The position numbers and the translations under genes were made by a program. Below the pieces are notes generated by a model, which worked only from the letters and a program-made list of their open reading frames with translations, was not told the origin of the DNA and searched no databases. From Gleimia sp. 6138-11-ORH1 (GTDB taxonomy: Bacteria > Actinomycetota > Actinomycetes > Actinomycetales > Actinomycetaceae), in contig NZ_JANUXV010000003.1 in the NCBI RefSeq assembly GCF_024814355.1, forward strand, positions 78,612 to 142,611: DNA of 64,000 nt, given 5' to 3'. Shown piece after piece: positions 41,139 to 50,211 of the stretch; position 1 is the first letter of the stretch, and each line of letters opens with the position of its first letter.

Positions 41139-42440
41139 GTGAAGAACACTGTTGAAAATCTGGAATCCACAAAGGTGAAACTAACCGTTGAAGTTCCAGC
41201 TGAAGAACTAAAGCAAGATATCGACGCCGCCTACAAAGAGCTGGCAAACCAAGTTAATGTACCTGGTTTCCGTCGTGGTAAAGTACCCGCTCGGATCATC
41301 GACCAGCGTTTCGGACGCGCAGTGGTCTTAGAACAGGTCGTAAATAACGTACTGCCTCGCCTATACTCTGCCGCTATCGTTGAACACGATCTGCGCCCTA
41401 TGGGACAGCCAGAAGTAGATGTAACTGAAATCCCCGCCACTGAAGGGCCAATCGAGGGGCAGCTGGTCTTCACCGCAACCGTTGACGTAGTTCCCGCATT
41501 CGACATCCCCGCACTGGATGACGTAGAAATCGTAGTTGATGCAAGTGAAGTAACCGAAGCTGACGTTGACAAGGAACTTGAAGAACTACAGACCCGTTTT
41601 GCTACCTTGAAGCCAATCAAGCGCAAGGCAAAGAAGGGTGACTTCGCAACCCTAGATATGGTGGCAGTAATCGACGGTGAAGAAGTTGATAACGTATCTG
41701 AAATCTCATACGAAATCGGTTCCAACTCCATGCTCGCCGGCATGGATAAGGCACTTACCGGCATGAAGGCTGATGAAGAAACTACCTTCACCACCGTCCT
41801 CGCCGGTGGAGAACATGCAGGGGAAGAAGCAGAAGTAACCCTAAAAGTTACCGCTATGAAGACCCGTGAGCTACCAACTGCAGATGATGACTTCGCACAG
41901 ATGGTTTCCGAATTTGACACCATCGAAGAACTGCGTGAAGATCTCAAAACTCAGGCAGCTACTTCCAAGAAACACGAACAGGCACTGCAAGCCCGCGACC
42001 TGTTAGTAGATAAGCTGATTGAACTATCCGGCATTGAAGTACCTGCTGGCGTAGTAGCATCCGAAGTTGCTAACCGTGTGGGTGAAGGTGCTAAGAAGGC
42101 CGAAAAGACTAAGGCAACCGCTGAAATCACTCGGGAAATTGCCGCTCACGTACTTTCTGAAAAACTAGCTTCAGTAAACGAAGTCCAGGTTGGCCAGCAG
42201 GAACTCTTCGAGTTCATCATGCAAACCGCACAGATGTACAACATGGATCCAATGCAGCTATTTGGCAACCAGGAACAAATCCAGGCAATGGCAGCAGACC
42301 TTACCCGCACCAAGGCAGTTGCTCTGGCACTGGCAGAAGTAACTGTCAAGGATAGTAACGGTGAAGTAGTAGACCTGAGCGAATACACTCGCGCTCCCGG
42401 TGAAGAAGCTGAAGCACCCGCAGAAAGCGAAGCTGAGTAA
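41139..42440 (+). CDS. tig: Trigger factor, ribosome-associated peptidyl-prolyl isomerase
   Basis: 433 residues, GTG start with GGAG eight bases upstream. It binds near the ribosomal exit tunnel and shields nascent chains. The N-terminal domain contains the ribosome-docking signature VPGFRRGKVPARII at about residues 42-55. The PPIase (FKBP-like) domain spans about 160-245 (KKGDFATLDMVAVIDGEEVD, YEIGSNSMLAGMDKALTGMK), and the long helical C-terminal arms end in an acidic tail. A terminator separates it from clpP1, so it is probably transcribed alone, as is usual for the tig-clpP1P2-clpX neighbourhood. Confidence 0.97.
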   Translation: MKNTVENLESTKVKLTVEVPAEELKQDIDAAYKELANQVNVPGFRRGKVPARIIDQRFGRAVVLEQVVNNVLPRLYSAAIVEHDLRPMGQPEVDVTEIPATEGPIEGQLVFTATVDVVPAFDIPALDDVEIVVDASEVTEADVDKELEELQTRFATLKPIKRKAKKGDFATLDMVAVIDGEEVDNVSEISYEIGSNSMLAGMDKALTGMKADEETTFTTVLAGGEHAGEEAEVTLKVTAMKTRELPTADDDFAQMVSEFDTIEELREDLKTQAATSKKHEQALQARDLLVDKLIELSGIEVPAGVVASEVANRVGEGAKKAEKTKATAEITREIAAHVLSEKLASVNEVQVGQQELFEFIMQTAQMYNMDPMQLFGNQEQIQAMAADLTRTKAVALALAEVTVKDSNGEVVDLSEYTRAPGEEAEAPAESEAE

Positions 42441-42469
42441 AACCAGCTAAATATTGATTCCTAAAACTA

Positions 42470-42508
42470 TTAGTCGCCACATTAACCTCTAATGTGGCGA
42501 CTAATAAA
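42470..42508 (+). terminator. Terminator of tig
   Basis: Perfect 15-bp stem TTAGTCGCCACATTA (42470-42484) and TAATGTGGCGACTAA (42490-42504), loop ACCTC, then TAAATTATCTT. Confidence 0.85.
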
Positions 42509-42532
42509 TTATCTTAAAGTAAAACCTAAATG

Positions 42533-42543
42533 CGCCCATAGCG
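42533..42543 (+). promoter_or_regulatory. clgR box: ClgR-type operator upstream of clpP1P2
   Basis: CGCCCATAGCG followed by AAC fits the CGC-YNANR-GCG-WWS core described for ClgR, the actinobacterial activator of clp genes. It lies 84 bases before the chosen clpP1 start, a normal activator position. One upstream flank base does not fit. Confidence 0.55.
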
Positions 42544-42626
42544 AACAAACCGCGTCGAAGAAGCGCAGCAAGGCAACCGCCGTTTAAGCTAGATAGTAGA
42601 CAAAAGCCATGAAAATAGGAGAAAAG

Positions 42627-43244
42627 ATGGACGCCTACACGCAAACCACTCCGGTAGCGCACCAGGATATGGACCGCAGCATGCCCTTAGGAGACGCGGT
42701 ATTTAACCGTTTGCTAAAAGAACGCATCATTTGGCTCGGCGGTGAAGTTCGCGATGAAAACGCTAACCAAATTTGTGCGCAGATGCTCCTCCTAGCAGCT
42801 GAAGACCCAGAAAAAGACATTTACCTATACATCAATAGCCCGGGAGGTTCCGTAACCGCCGGCATGGCTATCTATGACACCATGCAGTTCATCAAACCTG
42901 ACGTAGTCACCGTTGCCACCGGGATGGCCGCGTCAATGGGACAGTTCCTGCTTACCGCTGGAGCACCCGGAAAACGCTACGCCACCCCACACGCGCGAAT
43001 CCTCCTCCACCAGCCACTTGGGGGAGTAGGGGGAACTGCCACAGACATTCGGATCAATGCCGACCTTATCTTGCAGACGAAGAAAGAACTGGCACAGATC
43101 AACGCAGAACGTACCGGAAAATCAGTGGAACAAATCAACATTGACGCAGACCGCGACCACTGGTACACCGCTTCAGAAGCCTTGGAATACGGTTTCTTCG
43201 ATCACATCATCACTAAAGCAGACGCAATAAGCGCCGGGCACTGA
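42627..43244 (+). CDS. clpP1: ATP-dependent Clp protease proteolytic subunit 1
   Basis: 205 residues from ATG 42627, preceded by TAGGAG at six bases; an ATG at 42609 upstream of that site is less likely. ClpP1 and ClpP2 form a mixed 14-mer that degrades proteins fed by ClpX or ClpC. Catalytic Ser103 lies in GMAASMGQF and His128 in LLHQPLGG; an Asp follows in the [14 protein letters not shown] region. [20 protein letters not shown] is intact. clpP2 begins 19 bases later on the same transcript. Expression is probably under ClgR. Confidence 0.96.
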   Translation: MDAYTQTTPVAHQDMDRSMPLGDAVFNRLLKERIIWLGGEVRDENANQICAQMLLLAAEDPEKDIYLYINSPGGSVTAGMAIYDTMQFIKPDVVTVATGMAASMGQFLLTAGAPGKRYATPHARILLHQPLGGVGGTATDIRINADLILQTKKELAQINAERTGKSVEQINIDADRDHWYTASEALEYGFFDHIITKADAISAGH

Positions 43245-43263
43245 AAGCTGAGGAAAGAATAGT

Positions 43264-43899
43264 ATGAATCACCACATGGGGGTAAACCCAGCTAACCTAC
43301 CTTCAGGCCGTTACGTGATGCCACAGTTCGAAGAACGTACCGCCTACGGTTTTAAACGCCAAGACCCATACGGCAAACTCTTTGAAGACCGGATCGTCTT
43401 TTTAGGGGTGCAGGTCGATGACGCTTCCGCAGATGACGTGATGGCGCAGCTACTGGTATTAGAATCTCAAGACCCAGACTCACTCATCACCATGTACATT
43501 AACAGCCCAGGTGGTTCTTTCACCGCCATGACGGCAATCTATGACACCATGCAGTACATTAAGCCACAAATCCAAACCGTGTGCTTAGGGCAAGCAGCTT
43601 CCGCTGCGGCAGTACTATTGGCAGGTGGCTCTCCGGGACGTCGTTTAGCACTTCCAAATGCGCGAGTATTAATCCACCAGCCTTCCATGGAAGGTATGCG
43701 CGGGCAGGCTTCAGATATTGAAATTATCGCGCAGGAAATGGACCGGATGCGCCTTTGGTTAGAAGAAACCATTGCTAAGCATACTGGGCGTGATATTGAA
43801 CAGGTGCGTCGCGACATTGACCGCGACAAGATCCTCACCGCCCAGCAGGCACTGGAATACGGTTTGATTGACCAAGTTCTTACTTCACGTAAAGCCTAA
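43264..43899 (+). CDS. clpP2: ATP-dependent Clp protease proteolytic subunit 2
   Basis: 211 residues, ribosome site GAGGAAAG. Partner of ClpP1. [20 protein letters not shown], catalytic Ser in [14 protein letters not shown] and His in [13 protein letters not shown] are all present, with [20 protein letters not shown] near the end. The N-terminal ~25 residues ([20 protein letters not shown]) are likely a propeptide, removed in related actinobacteria. It is cotranscribed with clpP1 and separated from clpX by a terminator. Confidence 0.96.
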   Translation: MNHHMGVNPANLPSGRYVMPQFEERTAYGFKRQDPYGKLFEDRIVFLGVQVDDASADDVMAQLLVLESQDPDSLITMYINSPGGSFTAMTAIYDTMQYIKPQIQTVCLGQAASAAAVLLAGGSPGRRLALPNARVLIHQPSMEGMRGQASDIEIIAQEMDRMRLWLEETIAKHTGRDIEQVRRDIDRDKILTAQQALEYGLIDQVLTSRKA

Positions 43900-43959
43900 C
43901 CTATAGCAGGAGCTAGTTTTACTACGTAAAGCTGACTTACAAGCGCGTTAAAGTCGCTG

Positions 43960-44000
43960 AAATGCCCGACGTAAACTAACCTAGAAACGTCGGGCATTTT
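43960..44000 (+). terminator. Terminator between clpP2 and clpX
   Basis: 13-bp stem AAATGCCCGACGT (43960-43972) and ACGTCGGGCATTT (43987-43999) with T tail; 14-base loop. clpX must then use its own promoter or read-through. Confidence 0.8.
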
Positions 44001-44026
44001 CATTTCATCAACTTAAAGGAGTATCT

Positions 44027-45280
44027 GTGTCAAGGTACCAAGATGCGGCAGAACTGCTGAAGTGTTCTTTCTGCGGGAAGTCGCAAAAGCAGGTTATTAA
44101 GCTGATCGGTGGGTCCGGCGTTTATATTTGCAACGAATGTGTAGATCTTTGTAATGATTTAATCGCAGAAGAAGTTGGCAACCGCACCGCTGAAGAATTA
44201 GGGGAGCTTCCGAAACCAAAGGAAATCTTTGAGTTCTTAAACCAGTATGTGATTGGGCAAGAAGACGCAAAACGCGCTCTGGCAGTTGCCGTCTATAACC
44301 ACTACAAACGTCTTAACGCACAAGCAGTTTCAGGCCAACCAGTGGACATGGAACTAACGAAGTCAAACATTCTATTGCTGGGACCAACTGGCACTGGCAA
44401 AACCCATTTAGCGCGCAGCCTAGCGCGAATGCTTCGAGTCCCATTTTGTATCGTCGATGCAACTGCTTTAACTGAAGCTGGTTATGTTGGTGAAGACGTG
44501 GAAAATATCCTGCTGCGTTTAATCCAAGAAGCAGATGGGGATATCGAAAAAGCCCAGCGTGGCATTATCTACATTGATGAAATCGACAAGATTGGTCGCA
44601 AAGCTGAAAATGCTTCCATTACCAGAGATGTCTCTGGCGAGGGCGTTCAGCAAGCCTTACTGAAAATCATTGAAGGTACGCGCGCTTCAGTACCCCCGCA
44701 GGGCGGGCGCAAACACCCCCACCAACAGTTCTTAGAAATTGATACGTCGGGGATTCTCTTTATTGCAGCTGGAGCATTTGCCGGTATCGAAGAAATCGTA
44801 AAAGGACGTTTAGGGAAACGAACCCTTGGGTTTGGGTCTGACCTGAAATCAGCACATGAATACGGCGATCTGTTCTCACAGGTTACTCCAGAAGATCTCC
44901 ATAAGTTTGGGATGATCCCCGAATTTATTGGACGCTTACCGGTAGTTACTTCAGTGCAGCACTTAGATGAAGAAGATCTTGTGCGAGTACTGACTGAGCC
45001 TAAGAATGCTTTGGTACGTCAATACCAGCAGCTTTTCCAGTTAGATGATGTTGAACTTGAGTTTACTCGCGATGCGCTTAGAGAAATCGCCCGACAAGCA
45101 AACGAACGTCAGACGGGGGCGCGTGCGCTTAACTCCATTTTGGAAAAGACTTTAGCGCCGATAATGTTTGAAGTTCCCTCAATGCCGCAGATTAAAAAAG
45201 TAATTATCACTTCTGACGTGGTGGCTCAGGGGGCACCTGCAAAAATCATTACCAGAGAACAAATTGACCAAGCATCCTAA
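44027..45280 (+). CDS. clpX: ATP-dependent Clp protease ATP-binding subunit ClpX
   Basis: 417 residues, GTG start with AAAGGAG upstream. It unfolds tagged proteins and threads them into ClpP. The N-terminal zinc domain has CSFCG and CNECVDLC (about residues 13-39). The AAA+ core has [15 protein letters not shown] (Walker A), [10 protein letters not shown] (Walker B), the pore [11 protein letters not shown] segment and the IGF-like ClpP loop as [12 protein letters not shown]. Sensor 2 ([16 protein letters not shown]) is present. It lies 127 bases after clpP2, past a terminator, so it is only partly coupled to the protease genes. Confidence 0.97.
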   Translation: MSRYQDAAELLKCSFCGKSQKQVIKLIGGSGVYICNECVDLCNDLIAEEVGNRTAEELGELPKPKEIFEFLNQYVIGQEDAKRALAVAVYNHYKRLNAQAVSGQPVDMELTKSNILLLGPTGTGKTHLARSLARMLRVPFCIVDATALTEAGYVGEDVENILLRLIQEADGDIEKAQRGIIYIDEIDKIGRKAENASITRDVSGEGVQQALLKIIEGTRASVPPQGGRKHPHQQFLEIDTSGILFIAAGAFAGIEEIVKGRLGKRTLGFGSDLKSAHEYGDLFSQVTPEDLHKFGMIPEFIGRLPVVTSVQHLDEEDLVRVLTEPKNALVRQYQQLFQLDDVELEFTRDALREIARQANERQTGARALNSILEKTLAPIMFEVPSMPQIKKVIITSDVVAQGAPAKIITREQIDQAS

Positions 45281-45304
45281 TAACTCTTGAAATTTGTAGC
45301 AAAA

Positions 45305-45383
45305 AGGCTCCTGAAAGTTACAGTTCTTTCGGCTTAAGAATTTAATCTTTCGGCTTAAGAATTTAAGTAACTTTCAGGAGCCT
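45305..45383 (+). terminator. Terminator of clpX/pncA with a duplicated loop
   Basis: 17-bp stem (45305-45321 and 45367-45383; core GGCTCCTGAAAGTTAC) closed by a loop consisting largely of two exact copies of a 21-bp unit (45325-45345 and 45346-45366), followed by ATTTTAG. Confidence 0.75.
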
Positions 45384-45399
45384 ATTTTAGCTATAGAGC

Positions 45400-45990
45400 C
45401 TAAAGATAGATAATTTCCGCTCCTGACTCGGCTAAAGTTTTCAGGGCCGCGGCAGAACTTTCCTCAGCTACTCCGGCAATCAAATCAGCTAAGATACGTA
45501 CCTTAAAACCTGCCTGTAAAGCATCTAAAGCAGAAGCTAAGACACAGTAATCAGTAGCAATCCCAGCTACATCAACCGTGGTAATTCCTGCTTCACGTAA
45601 TAGTTCAACTGTGGTTAAGCCAGTTTCAGTAGCGCCCTCGAACATTGAATAAGCGGGTTTTCCAAAACCCTTGAAAATATGCTCGTGTAGGAAAGAAGTA
45701 TCTAAAAGCGGATCGTAATCTGCCCCAACCGAACCGGCTACGCAGTGAACTGGCCAAGAATCAACGAAGTCGGGTTGCGAAATGGAATATTCAGGACCGG
45801 CAAAGTGCCCGCCATTATCGGAATCGGGATCATGCCAATCTCGGGAACCAATGATTAAAGAGTATTCTTCTGCCGCAGACTGTAAATAGGCAGAAAGACG
45901 CTCTGCTACGCTATCTCCACCTGAAACAGCCAAAGCACCGCCCTCGGTGAAATCATTTTGTACATCGACAATTAAAAGAGCTTTACACAT
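45400..45990 (-). CDS. pncA: Nicotinamidase (isochorismatase-like fold)
   Basis: 196 residues. It hydrolyses nicotinamide to nicotinate for NAD salvage. Catalytic Asp9 in LLIVDVQNDF and the nucleophile Cys in IATDYCVLASALDA (near residue 145) are present. The metal-binding Asp/His residues lie in IIGSRDWHDPDSDNGGHFAG. FVDSWPVHCVAGSVGADY is the usual W-P-x-H-C signature. A single gene whose stop faces the clpX terminator. Octamers lie at 45633 and 45939. Confidence 0.93.
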   Translation of the reverse strand: MCKALLIVDVQNDFTEGGALAVSGGDSVAERLSAYLQSAAEEYSLIIGSRDWHDPDSDNGGHFAGPEYSISQPDFVDSWPVHCVAGSVGADYDPLLDTSFLHEHIFKGFGKPAYSMFEGATETGLTTVELLREAGITTVDVAGIATDYCVLASALDALQAGFKVRILADLIAGVAEESSAAALKTLAESGAEIIYL

Positions 45991-46032
45991 AGCCTTAGTC
46001 TAATCTAGAAGTAGTTACAGCGCTAAACTAAA

Positions 46033-47403
46033 TCATAATTGAGTTTCTTCTGTAGCCGTAGCAGGCGATTCTGCCAAGAGCTTACCAGAAGAACCTGCTC
46101 CCAGTTTCTTTAACGCTAAGCGACCCACTAACTGCTGATTCGTAGTGGTGCGGGCTGAACGCGCATTAGAAAGGAAAGAAACCGTCCAACGCAGCAAAGT
46201 TGAAACCTGCGCTTTGAAACCAGCAATGTAGAGCAGATGTAAGAAACACCACGCCAACCAGGCAATAAAGCCAGTTGCCTTAACCTTGCCAAGTTTTACT
46301 ACCGCTTGGAACTTAGAGATAGTTGCCATAGAGCCCTTATCTTTATAAACAAACTCAGCTTGTTTAGGAGTATTTCCACTTACCTTAGCCTTAATCTGGG
46401 CGGCGACGAAACGGGCAGACTGAATGGCTCCTTGAGCTACTCCAGGAACGCCGGGAACGAACATTAAATCTCCCACCACGTAGACGTCCGGGGCATTACC
46501 AGCGGTAAGATCCGGATTAACTACCACTCGGCCGGCGCGGTCAACTTCAGCACCGGTTTTTTCGCCAATGATTTTCCCTAAGGACGATCCCTGCACGCCA
46601 GCAGCCCAAACTTTACAGACGGAAGGAATCACGGTTTCAGAACCGTCATTTAAGTTCTTCACAGTTACTTGATTAGAGTCAATGTCAGTAACGATAGTAT
46701 CCATTAAAAGCTCAACATTAAGCTTCTGCAGAGCTTTAGCGGTAGCTTCCCCTAACTCTGGGCCGAAAGGAGGCAGAGGATGTTTGGCTCCATCAACTAA
46801 GATGACGCGTGCTTGGCGAGGATCAAAGTTACGGAATTCTTTACGCAGAGTGTGAGAAGCCAGCTCACGAATTTGCCCGGCCATTTCAACTCCGGTAGGC
46901 CCTGCGCCCACAACGACAAAGGTAAGCAATTTAGCAATGCGTTCTGGGTCAGATTCAAACTCAGCCAATTCGAAAGCCCCAAAAATACGGGCACGTAACT
47001 CTAAAGCATCGTCAATAGTTTTCATACCCGGAGCATAGGTAGCGAAATGGTCATTACCAAAGTAGGATTGTCCTGCTCCGGCAGCCACAATCAAGGTGTC
47101 GTAAGCAGTGCTCATTTCCCGGTTGTGATTGCGCCAATGCACCACCTTGTTATCAGTGTCAATATCTTCAACTAAGCCCAGCAAAATGGTAGCGTTCTTT
47201 TGGTTTTTTAGAATCTCCCGGGTGGAAGGAGCAATTTCAGAGCCAGAGAGAATCCCGGTGGCTACCTGGTAGAGAAGTGGCTGGAATAAGTGATGGCTGG
47301 TGCGTGCAATGATGGTGATATCAACATCTGCTTTCTTTAAAGATTTAGCGGCGAATAGACCACCGAAGCCAGAACCAATAATAACTACTTTATGGCGTGC
47401 CAT
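46033..47403 (-). CDS. ndh: Type II NADH dehydrogenase
   Basis: 456 residues. It passes electrons from NADH to menaquinone without pumping protons. The N-terminal FAD site is IIGSGFGGLFAAKSLKKADV; the second dinucleotide fold is FVVVGAGPTGVEMAGQIREL (about residues 165-184); the second FAD contact is VYVVGDLMFVPGVPGVAQGAIQSARF. The C-terminal region (GFIAWLAWCFLHLLYIAGFK) is the amphipathic membrane-attachment segment. It is monocistronic and divergent from the Nif3 gene. Confidence 0.94.
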   Translation of the reverse strand: MARHKVVIIGSGFGGLFAAKSLKKADVDITIIARTSHHLFQPLLYQVATGILSGSEIAPSTREILKNQKNATILLGLVEDIDTDNKVVHWRNHNREMSTAYDTLIVAAGAGQSYFGNDHFATYAPGMKTIDDALELRARIFGAFELAEFESDPERIAKLLTFVVVGAGPTGVEMAGQIRELASHTLRKEFRNFDPRQARVILVDGAKHPLPPFGPELGEATAKALQKLNVELLMDTIVTDIDSNQVTVKNLNDGSETVIPSVCKVWAAGVQGSSLGKIIGEKTGAEVDRAGRVVVNPDLTAGNAPDVYVVGDLMFVPGVPGVAQGAIQSARFVAAQIKAKVSGNTPKQAEFVYKDKGSMATISKFQAVVKLGKVKATGFIAWLAWCFLHLLYIAGFKAQVSTLLRWTVSFLSNARSARTTTNQQLVGRLALKKLGAGSSGKLLAESPATATEETQL

Positions 47404-47548
47404 AATAACCTCCGTATTTTCGATACATCTATCTTACGTAATTCAAAGAGTGCTTTAAAACCATCCAGCATGCTAGTTTGGACATATGAGTAAAACCTCA
47501 CTAACTACCAGCGAAACCACAGTGACGGCAACTAGCAACGGAGGAAAA

Positions 47549-48412
47549 ATGAAAACTTCCCCAAACCAGCTCTGGAAAGTAAAAGACCTCCAAGCTCACC
47601 TCAACCGCCTCTACCCACCGCACCTGCAAGAAGAATGGGACAAAAACGGTCTAATAGTAGGCGATTTGGAACAGCCGGTACAGAAAATTCTTTTAGCAAT
47701 CGACCCAGTTCCAGAAACCATCGCCCAAGCAGTCGAAGGAAACTACGATCTGCTGATAACCCACCATCCGCTATTTCTTAAAGGAATTAACTTCATTTCA
47801 AAAGAAAGCCACAAAGGGCGGATGGTACACGATTTGATAAAAAATGATGTGGCGCTACTGAATGCACACACTAACGCCGACAGTGCAGAAAGGGGAGTCG
47901 CCTGGGCCCTGGCCAAAGCAGTCGGAATCACCGGCACCCCGTTTAGCACCAAAGAAACCTCTGAGACTGGAACCCCTCTGGGCTTAGGTAGAATCGGTAA
48001 ACTTCCCCGCCCAATCCCCTTAGAAACATTCGCTCAGCAGGTCGCCCGGGCCCTCCCATCCGGTCCGCACGGGATTTTTGTGGGAGTCCCCACCGGAAAA
48101 GACCTGCAAATGCCCGTTGAAACAGTAGCTGTATCGGGAGGATCAGGAGATTCTTTCCTACAGCTAGCAGCTGATCTGGGGGCAGACGTTTACCTAACTG
48201 CCGATTTGCGACACCACCCGGCCCAAGACCACCTTAACTCCACGCGGACGGCACTAATTAGCGGGTCCCATTGGGCAACTGAATGGCTTTGGCTCCCCGC
48301 CCTCGCAAATGATCTGGAACTGGCCGCGCAAGCAGCCGGAGTAGAAATTGAAATTGATATTTCCGCTTCTGTCACCGAACCGTGGCGCCTACATTTACCC
48401 ACCCAAGGGTAA
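47549..48412 (+). CDS. Nif3-like dinuclear metal centre protein
   Basis: 287 residues from ATG 47549, chosen for GGAGG just upstream; the frame extends to ATG 47486 through a Thr/Ser-rich stretch without family character. NIF3/DUF34 proteins bind two metal ions; some act as GTP cyclohydrolase I type 2 or interact with regulators, but the general role is open. Metal-site motifs: EEWDKNGLIVGD, LITHHPLFLKGIN and LLNAHTNADSAERGVAWAL near the N-terminus, and YLTADLRHHPAQDHL and SGSHWATEWLWLP near the C-terminus. It precedes the zinc-ribbon family gene by about 100 bases, a common actinobacterial pairing. Confidence 0.88.
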   Translation: MKTSPNQLWKVKDLQAHLNRLYPPHLQEEWDKNGLIVGDLEQPVQKILLAIDPVPETIAQAVEGNYDLLITHHPLFLKGINFISKESHKGRMVHDLIKNDVALLNAHTNADSAERGVAWALAKAVGITGTPFSTKETSETGTPLGLGRIGKLPRPIPLETFAQQVARALPSGPHGIFVGVPTGKDLQMPVETVAVSGGSGDSFLQLAADLGADVYLTADLRHHPAQDHLNSTRTALISGSHWATEWLWLPALANDLELAAQAAGVEIEIDISASVTEPWRLHLPTQG

Positions 48413-48515
48413 AAGTAACTGCTACAACTAGGCAGAACTCCCCGGGAAGAAACACCTAAAAAGTGGGTTAAAATAAAGTTAGCTTAAACTCTAAAAACTA
48501 AGAAAAGGCAGTAAA

Positions 48516-49244
48516 ATGCGCGCTTCAAAATCAGCACAGCAAGCTCTTTTAGAACTACAGGAACTAGATACGCGAATCGGACAGTTGGGGGCTTCACGCA
48601 AGAAACACCCAGCATTTGTGGCTTTAACGGAACTAGCTGGGCGTAAAAGTGACTTAGAACGTGCCGGCTCCGCTGCCAAATCAACCCACGGAGACATTAA
48701 GAGGGAACTTTCTGTCTATGAAGTAGATATGGAGAAACTCCAAGCTCGCCAAGACGTAATGGGGAAGCGTTTAGAATCTGGCCAAGGAAGTCCGAAAGAA
48801 CTGGTGGCGATCCAACACGAACTAAACCAAATGGCAGCGCGACGAGAAAAACTAGAAACTAAGATTTTAGAAGTCATGACTCGTCTAGAAAAAGCAGCTG
48901 CCGCGATGGAAGCAATCCAGGTGCAGGTGCAGGCACTTGCTGAAGATGCTGGTAAAGCCCGCGACGAATACACCGCTGCGATGGGGGCAGTGGACGCGGA
49001 ATTGAAAGAAAAACAATCCCGTCGTAAAGAAATTGCTGCGCAGCTTGACGACGAGTTACTGGACGAATACGAGCACTGCCAGCAACGCAGCGGCATCGGG
49101 GTAGTAGCCGCCCAAGGACGCCAACTGGTAGGAATGCAAAACGCGTTATCAGAGTACGAATGGCATCAGATTCACTCTTTAGGAGCTGAGGAGATTTTCT
49201 ACTCAGAAGATATGGAATGTTTAATCGTAAAAATCGATGAATAA
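48516..49244 (+). CDS. Coiled-coil protein of the C4 zinc-ribbon family, cysteines lost
   Basis: 242 residues. The first ~170 form two long antiparallel coiled-coil helices (LQELDTRIGQLGASRKKHPA, KMEKLQARQDVMGKRLESGQ-type heptads, ELVAIQHELNQMAARREKLE). The tail should be a zinc ribbon with two CxxC knuckles, but at the first position the sequence reads GRQLVGMQNALSEYEWHQI and at the second FYSEDMECLIV, so neither CxxC pair is kept. The family (PF02591-type) is common in Actinobacteria next to Nif3; its function is unclear, perhaps nucleic-acid binding. Translation is intact with a good AAAAGGCAG ribosome site, so the protein is probably made but cannot bind zinc in the usual way. Confidence 0.8.
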   Translation: MRASKSAQQALLELQELDTRIGQLGASRKKHPAFVALTELAGRKSDLERAGSAAKSTHGDIKRELSVYEVDMEKLQARQDVMGKRLESGQGSPKELVAIQHELNQMAARREKLETKILEVMTRLEKAAAAMEAIQVQVQALAEDAGKARDEYTAAMGAVDAELKEKQSRRKEIAAQLDDELLDEYEHCQQRSGIGVVAAQGRQLVGMQNALSEYEWHQIHSLGAEEIFYSEDMECLIVKIDE

Positions 49245-49329
49245 TCCCTAGATCCTATAAATATTTGGGTTAGCAGCTAAATGTAGTTGCTAACCCAAAT
49301 AAATTGTTTAACTTCCCGCGGGCAGTTAT

Positions 49330-50127
49330 TTAACTGGTTACGATAATCAGCTCAGTGAATCCTTTACCCGGTTTAGTTTCAATGCCGATTACTTCAGCTT
49401 GCCCAATTAGGCTTTGCGCAGCTTCCATAACCCCCGCCAGAGAGTTTTCTAACTGACCTGCTGCCGCGCGTTCCATTAAAACTCCCGCTAAAATGCCGCG
49501 GAATTTTTTCGCATTATGGGAAACTACAGTGCGTTTTCCGTTTCTTTCTCTCACCACATTTACCCGCAAAAGCTGGTGGGTGGTCTGTTTGGTTTCTAAA
49601 GCGGGCCAAGCCTTTTGGTAGCTTCCCGAGCGGCAATCAACAATCAGCTGTTGGTCTAGTTCTGCTAACAGGGGAGTGAGTTGGGTTTTCCAAAAGGTTG
49701 CCAATGCTCCCAGTTCTGCCAGTTTAGTGCTCATTGAGAGGCGATAAGCTGGAATGAAGCTATTTAGATCAACTAAGCCAAAAAGGGCTGATTGTACCCA
49801 GATTTGTAGGAGTGGGGTAGGATGGTAGTTTTCTCCACGTTCAGGTAGTTTTCCGGCCTCGAAAAGAACTCCGGAATAAACTTGGTGGGCAGGGGCGCAG
49901 GGTAGGGAGGTTAGTTGCGTATTGGCAGCTACTTCCGCACTCAGTGAAGCGCCGACTCCTAATAGTTCCAGCGCGTTAGGCTCAGCAGAAACATTTCCGA
50001 GGGCGGTAAGTACCTGTTCGCGGGCGTGTTTTAGCTGATTTTCTAAGGGGCTAATTTGGGGTAAATCGAGGGATGGCCCACTGTTGGGAGTGGTTTTTCC
50101 TTCTGAAGGGGGAAGTAGTACAAGCAT
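49330..50127 (-). CDS. yaaA: YaaA family peroxide-stress protein
   Basis: 265 residues from ATG 50127 (MLVLLPPSEGKT), the normal family start; the frame continues upstream without family features. In E. coli YaaA lowers free iron and limits DNA damage under hydrogen peroxide. Signature segments: LLPPSEGKT, PALELLGVG-like NALELLGVGASLS, YSGVLFEA, and the late VSHNAKKFRGILAGVLMERA with the Lys-rich nucleic-acid-binding surface. Its stop faces that of the zinc-ribbon family gene; it lies head to tail after pckG on the minus strand. An octamer lies at 49998. Confidence 0.9.
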   Translation of the reverse strand: MLVLLPPSEGKTTPNSGPSLDLPQISPLENQLKHAREQVLTALGNVSAEPNALELLGVGASLSAEVAANTQLTSLPCAPAHQVYSGVLFEAGKLPERGENYHPTPLLQIWVQSALFGLVDLNSFIPAYRLSMSTKLAELGALATFWKTQLTPLLAELDQQLIVDCRSGSYQKAWPALETKQTTHQLLRVNVVRERNGKRTVVSHNAKKFRGILAGVLMERAAAGQLENSLAGVMEAAQSLIGQAEVIGIETKPGKGFTELIIVTS

Positions 50128-50211
50128 GTTTGCAGTATAACTGGATTTTGCTGCGTGAAGAAACGAAAGTGGGTAGCGCAGAACCAAACGCTACCCACTT
50201 TCTGCAGGAGG

